Assembly (NCBI GenBank): GCA_964036155.1
Contig: OZ038423.1
Span: 77,143,249-77,207,248 of the forward strand
DNA from: Diploscapter coronatus
Taxonomy: Eukaryota; Nematoda; Chromadorea; Rhabditida; Rhabditidae
Reading direction: 5' to 3'
Length of the DNA: 64,000 nucleotides
Part shown: one piece after another, positions 62,243-64,000 of the stretch
Layout of the letters: every line of letters starts with the position of its first letter
Numbering within the stretch: position 1 is the first letter of the stretch
The notes under the pieces: model-generated
What the model was told of the DNA's origin: nothing
The model's input: the letters and a program-made list of their open reading frames with translations, nothing else
The model's database searches: none
Program-made: the position numbers and the translations under genes

Positions 62243-62816
62243 CGACCACTCAAATCCAGAAAATCATGAAAAATCGATAAATCAATAGTTCGGAGAAAAA
62301 TGAACGAGAAAATCGTACTTTTACAGCATTCTGATAAAAAGTCGTTTTACACTTTATTTACCTGACACATCGGTAATTTCCTAATTCGCGATAATTGTCG
62401 TAATTAACGTCATTAATCACCTTCAATTTGCTCCTCGTGTTCATCTGAAGGCTTGGCGGATAGAGAAATAATCGGAGTTACGAAACTTCCTGAGTCGGCT
62501 CGAAATTCAAATTTCATTATTTTTAGTCTTTCTATTCGTTTTATTTTTCCATTTTTGCGCAGAATTTTAATTTTTACTAATGAGCTACCGTAACTTTACA
62601 CGACTTTCCATTCTCACGGTGATCTCGTTCTTTCTCTAACCCACTTGACAACACAGGTGACTGATAAATGGGCGGGGCCTGCCCGCTTTATTACCCAAAT
62701 AGCAGGCATTTCGAGAGAGTTAGAGAAATTATGACAGCGATCGTGCAAACTGGAGAGAGTCGGAGAAAACAAAACTGGAAATATCATGTGATTTTTGGAG
62801 AGAAAAAGAAGGAAAA
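62243..62816. promoter_or_regulatory. Divergent promoter region, zinc-finger gene and 62817 gene
   Basis: About 570 bp between start codons pointing apart. It contains an extended GATA site (ACTGATAA near 62661) next to a GC-rich block (GGGCGGGGCCTGCCCGC at 62672-62688) and a purine-rich stretch before the 62817 ATG. Confidence 0.4.
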
Positions 62817-63295
62817 ATGAGTGATTTTCTTTCGCTGTCTAGCCAAATTCTATATAAGGCCCGTTTTACGAAGGGACAAATTTTGGTGCGTGTTCATATT
62901 CATTTCTAGAATTTTCTTTTATTTTATATTTATCCTATTTATTCTATTGGGTCTACAAGCCCCGCCCACTTTTCTGTGTGGCACGAAAAGAGTGGGCGAG
63001 AGAAATGGATGATATTCTTTCTCTCGCTATTTCTGCCCTAGAAACGATGGGAGAGGACTTTGTACCCGATAGGTCTAGATCTCCTACTGATGAACTGATT
63101 CCGATCTATGCATGTCGTCATCTGACATCAGAAATTATTGATATGAGAAGAAAGTATGCGGCCGCGTTGCGGCTAGCAAAAACTATAGTCAAAAATCATA
63201 CAATAAAACAAGACAAGCATACAGTTACCAAGAGACAAATGGTAGATAGCCGTGACGTGGTTGTATACATTTTGCTGGTTACTGTAGGGTCATGA
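62817..63295 (+). CDS. Hypothetical protein, possible first gene of an operon pair
   Basis: Two exons in phase: 62817-62885 and 62960-63295 (405 nt, 134 aa). The first encodes MSDFLSLSSQILYKARFTKG. The second starts PRPLFCVARKEWAREMDDIL and is strongly helical and charged, ending with a short hydrophobic stretch (VVVYILLVTVGS). The TACAAG acceptor is weak, so translation could instead start at the in-frame ATG 63005 (96 aa). An AATAAA at 63375-63380 lies 80 nt after the stop, and a TTTCAG acceptor for the next gene follows 60 nt later. No family recognised. Confidence 0.38.
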
Positions 63296-63453
63296 AATTT
63301 GAGATACTTTGAGATAAAATCATGTTATATTGTAACAATTTCTATGCTCTTCACTATCGTTTTTACCTTTAACGAATAAATTCTTCGCGATTTGTGTGTG
63401 CTTTCCTTCTTGAATTGTATGAAATTTGCCGTACTTTCAGATTTCTATGCAAG

Positions 63454-64000
63454 ATGACGTCAGTGAAGCACGTGCACACCAAGTACAGCTCGTCGTGGAG
63501 CGGAGGCACTGACTGGAAGAACGTCTACGTCATCAGCTTGTTCGCCTTCATCGACGCCTTCCAATTCGCCTTCTTTGTCTGGACTTTCTGGCCTTACGTT
63601 CAACAGGTATACATTTTCGAAATTGAACATTCACGATTTTGCGATGTTTTTGAACTTGAAGAAACTAGAAAGTAAACTGCTTTTCTGCTTGCGAATATGC
63701 GAGAAGTAGAAAATTGCAATAAAACTATTTCATTCCAATTATTTTCATGCATTATCACAAGCCGAATCTGAACTAGAAGGAAAATTTACTCGTAAAATCG
63801 TGAATTCATGATATTTCTGTATTTATCGCAAAAGTGATACGTTACCAATAATACACAGATTGAATAAATGAAGAGTCTCTGACGAGCTGTAATTTCGGTG
63901 AAGATTATTCTGGAATCTCGAAACTAGTATTCTGAGATCAAGAATATTTTTGTCTAAATTATAAAACAGTTCACCAGAGATTCTGCCAAGTCTACCAAAA
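63454..64000 (+). CDS. 5' end of a probable major facilitator superfamily transporter (MFSD8/CLN7-like)
   Basis: Exon 1 (63454-63606) encodes 51 residues. A polar N-terminus (MTSVKHVHTKYSSSWSGGTD) leads into a first membrane helix starting VYVISLFAFIDAFQFAFFVW and ending WPYVQQ. The helix ending in WPY resembles the first helix of MFSD8/CLN7-type lysosomal transporters. A second exon may begin at 63970 after AAAACAG, in phase 0 (FTRDSAKSTK), and is cut by the window edge. The ATG lies 14 nt after a GTACTTTCAG acceptor, with an AATAAA 60 nt before that, so the gene is probably trans-spliced downstream of the 62817 gene. Confidence 0.55.

Overview
The window looks like nuclear DNA of a nematode, probably rhabditid-like but not identifiable to species from this sequence. 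The evidence is: many short introns (from about 39 bp) with TTTCAG or TTTTAG acceptors; acceptor-like sites directly in front of start codons, as expected for spliced-leader trans-splicing; nematode families (transthyretin-like secreted protein, NRF-6-type multipass protein, orphan cys-loop channel); and clear orthologues of usp-46, ifet-1 (4E-T), rps-1 (eS1/S3a) and arf-1.2. All exon models were built by hand from splice signals and phase. The main genes sum to an exact multiple of three with one terminal stop.

Layout. 58-682 (-): kanadaptin-like FHA protein, cut by the window edge, head to head with usp-46 (1424-4550, +). 6289-9919 (-): NRF-6-like membrane protein whose acyltransferase catalytic pair is substituted. 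9920-16575: intergenic, with a 0.9 kb direct duplication and a 170 bp palindromic element. 16576-22810 (-): 22-exon 4E-T/IFET-1 homologue, sharing a divergent promoter region with rps-1 (24127-26181, +). 26182-33123: about 7 kb with no recognisable gene. 33124-36940 (+): two AT-rich lineage-specific genes, one with a duplicated exon and one a small membrane protein with an in-frame stop. 38508-40191 (+): class I ARF. 40192-50616: about 10 kb with no recognisable gene. 50617-58855 (+): cys-loop channel, transthyretin-like gene and DHHC palmitoyltransferase, the last two closely spaced. 59754-62242 (-): protein with three C2H2 zinc fingers. 62817 to the end (+): a hypothetical gene and the 5' end of a probable MFS transporter, spaced like an operon pair.

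The genes do not form one pathway. 4E-T (mRNA repression) and eS1 (small ribosomal subunit) both act in translation and share a promoter region. ARF and the DHHC enzyme both act on endomembranes.

The most notable non-gene signal is a set of short non-autonomous terminal-inverted-repeat elements. Several carry hAT-like 8 bp target duplications, and many sit inside introns, in one case duplicating a splice-donor sequence. Other leads are the triplicated exon module in 4E-T, the substituted acyltransferase, and the small membrane gene with coding-like sequence beyond its stop.
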